A DNA stretch of 64,000 bases from Lewinellaceae bacterium (GTDB lineage: Bacteria > Bacteroidota > Bacteroidia > Chitinophagales > Saprospiraceae), in the NCBI GenBank assembly GCA_016713985.1, contig JADJOD010000003.1, positions 62,001 to 126,000 of the forward strand, in the 5' to 3' direction. The notes under the pieces were generated by a model. It ran no database searches and was not told the DNA's origin. It saw only the letters and a program-made list of their open reading frames with translations. Every line of letters starts with the position of its first letter. The stretch's first letter is position 1. Shown here piece after piece: positions 63,429 through 64,000 of this stretch. The position numbers were made by a program, and so were the translations under genes.

Positions 63429-64000
63429 GTGAGAAATCTGATCTTACTGCTTATGCTGGCCGTGCCGGGTATCGTTTTTGCCCAGGAAGCGGCTTCCGAC
63501 AAAGCCATTGCCGATGCCTGCAAATGTTTTGACGGCCTTTCGCAAAAAAAATTATCGGACGCCGAAAAAAAGGGCCCGGCCATGGAATGCCTGACCCAAG
63601 CCATGTTGACGCATATTGAGGACCTTGCGGCGGAATACGGCTACGAAACCTCCGAATTGAACGAGGAAACGGGGCGCAAGATCGGCGAGCGATTCGGGAT
63701 GAAATTAGTGCAAAAATGCCCGGCTTCCGTGCCTTTTATGATGGCGCTCGGCCAGGAAGAAATTGAAAAAGGCAATGTCAGCGTGGCCCGCTACGAAAGT
63801 GAAGGAGAAACAACCGGCGCTTTTGTTCGCCTCGAAACATCGGGAGAAATTGTCAAACTGGTGGTTAAAGGAAGCGAGGGTGAAGAAACCCTGCGCTGGC
63901 TGCGCCCCTTCCCCGGCGAAGAAAGTTTGGAAAAACAAGGCAAAACACTGGCCGGCAAAAAGGTGACGGTTCAATGGGGCGAATACAAACAATACGTCCA
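63429..64000 (+). CDS. Secreted hypothetical protein (3' partial)
   Basis: A reading frame open to the end of the window (190 codons visible). It starts with a GTG at 63429 that gives a good signal peptide (RNLILLLMLAVPGIVFAQ); an ATG 60 bases upstream in the same frame would disrupt it. The mature part begins EAASDKAIADACKCFDGLSQKKLSD, includes two or three cysteines (ADACKC, AMECLTQ, LVQKCPAS) and continues with EGETTGAFVRLETSGEIVKLVVKG and LRWLRPFPGE. I do not recognise the family with certainty; the C...C...C pattern and length recall small Bacteroidota periplasmic proteins. Confidence 0.6.
   Translation, partial: MRNLILLLMLAVPGIVFAQEAASDKAIADACKCFDGLSQKKLSDAEKKGPAMECLTQAMLTHIEDLAAEYGYETSELNEETGRKIGERFGMKLVQKCPASVPFMMALGQEEIEKGNVSVARYESEGETTGAFVRLETSGEIVKLVVKGSEGEETLRWLRPFPGEESLEKQGKTLAGKKVTVQWGEYKQYV

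Noticed and set aside
1..64000. tRNA or rRNA genes
   Set aside because: I saw no rRNA-like sequence or convincing cloverleaf. A dedicated tRNA scan would be needed to exclude a single tRNA.

Overview
The window looks like a chromosomal fragment of a Bacteroidota bacterium, most likely in or near the Saprospiria/Saprospiraceae. The reasons are a type IX secretion (T9SS) C-terminal sorting domain on several secreted proteins, a gliding-motility-associated (CHU_C-type) C-terminus on a giant repeat adhesin, a gldH lipoprotein gene, a GLPGLI-family protein, OmpA/PD40 outer-membrane architecture, paired DUF1800/DUF1501 genes, a CHAT-domain protein, a eukaryote-type citrate synthase, and promoters matching the Bacteroidota -7 box TAnnTTTG rather than a sigma70 -10 box. 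Roughly half the bases are G+C. I saw no rRNA, tRNA, CRISPR array or phage module.

Layout. 1-4 kb: the end of a gluconate-dehydrogenase subunit 3 gene, a TPR fragment, a VapC-like toxin-antitoxin pair (toxin frameshifted) and a DUF1501 protein. 4-12 kb: glutamine amidotransferase, class C serine hydrolase, citrate synthase, a large VWA-like membrane protein and a secreted esterase. 12.3-14.2 kb: an accessory block (GIY-YIG-like protein, DUF4240 protein, uracil-DNA-glycosylase-like protein), the last visibly AT-richer than its surroundings. 14.3-17 kb: OmpA/PD40 protein and gldH. 17-21.2 kb: serine hydrolase - BlaI repressor - BlaR1/M56 operon with two palindromic operators placed on its promoter. 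21-25 kb: GH130-like glycosidase with a FucP-type sugar transporter, then kynurenine 3-monooxygenase. 25-34 kb: GLPGLI protein, histidine kinase, lipocalin-like lipoprotein, class V aminotransferase, a secreted unknown, an EAD/CHAT protein and a GH3-family protein. 34-40 kb: a leucine-rich-like T9SS cargo flanked by palindromic mobile-like repeats, DUF1501/DUF1800, D-Ala-D-Ala ligase. 40-51 kb: a ~2,470-residue SprB-type adhesin with twelve near-identical 225-bp repeats, then an FG-GAP/UnbV secreted protein. 51-64 kb: SRPBCC/GyrI-like protein, BNR-propeller protein, a GT39-like membrane glycosyltransferase, the iscS-iscU-iscA iron-sulfur operon, the methylmalonyl-CoA mutase small subunit, an FAH-family hydrolase, cysM and the start of a secreted protein.

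Two cross-cutting patterns matter for any reader. First, at least ten genes are split by about twelve single-base frameshifts, nearly all in short homopolymers; I annotate these as single genes because the two halves join into one recognisable family, and I think sequencing or assembly error is the likeliest cause. Second, the gaps between genes are rich in palindromic and tandem repeats: four loci of 7-bp tandem repeats, at least three miniature inverted-repeat elements, a 23-bp palindromic array, and several long hairpins, several of them sitting exactly between convergent stop codons.

How the genes work together: most are housekeeping or surface/secretion functions typical of a gliding, polymer-degrading Bacteroidota. 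The candidates for less-described biology are the BlaI/M56-controlled serine-hydrolase operon, the EAD11-CHAT protein that lacks its expected catalytic histidine, the 12-14 kb accessory cluster, and the nested miniature elements at 34-36 kb.
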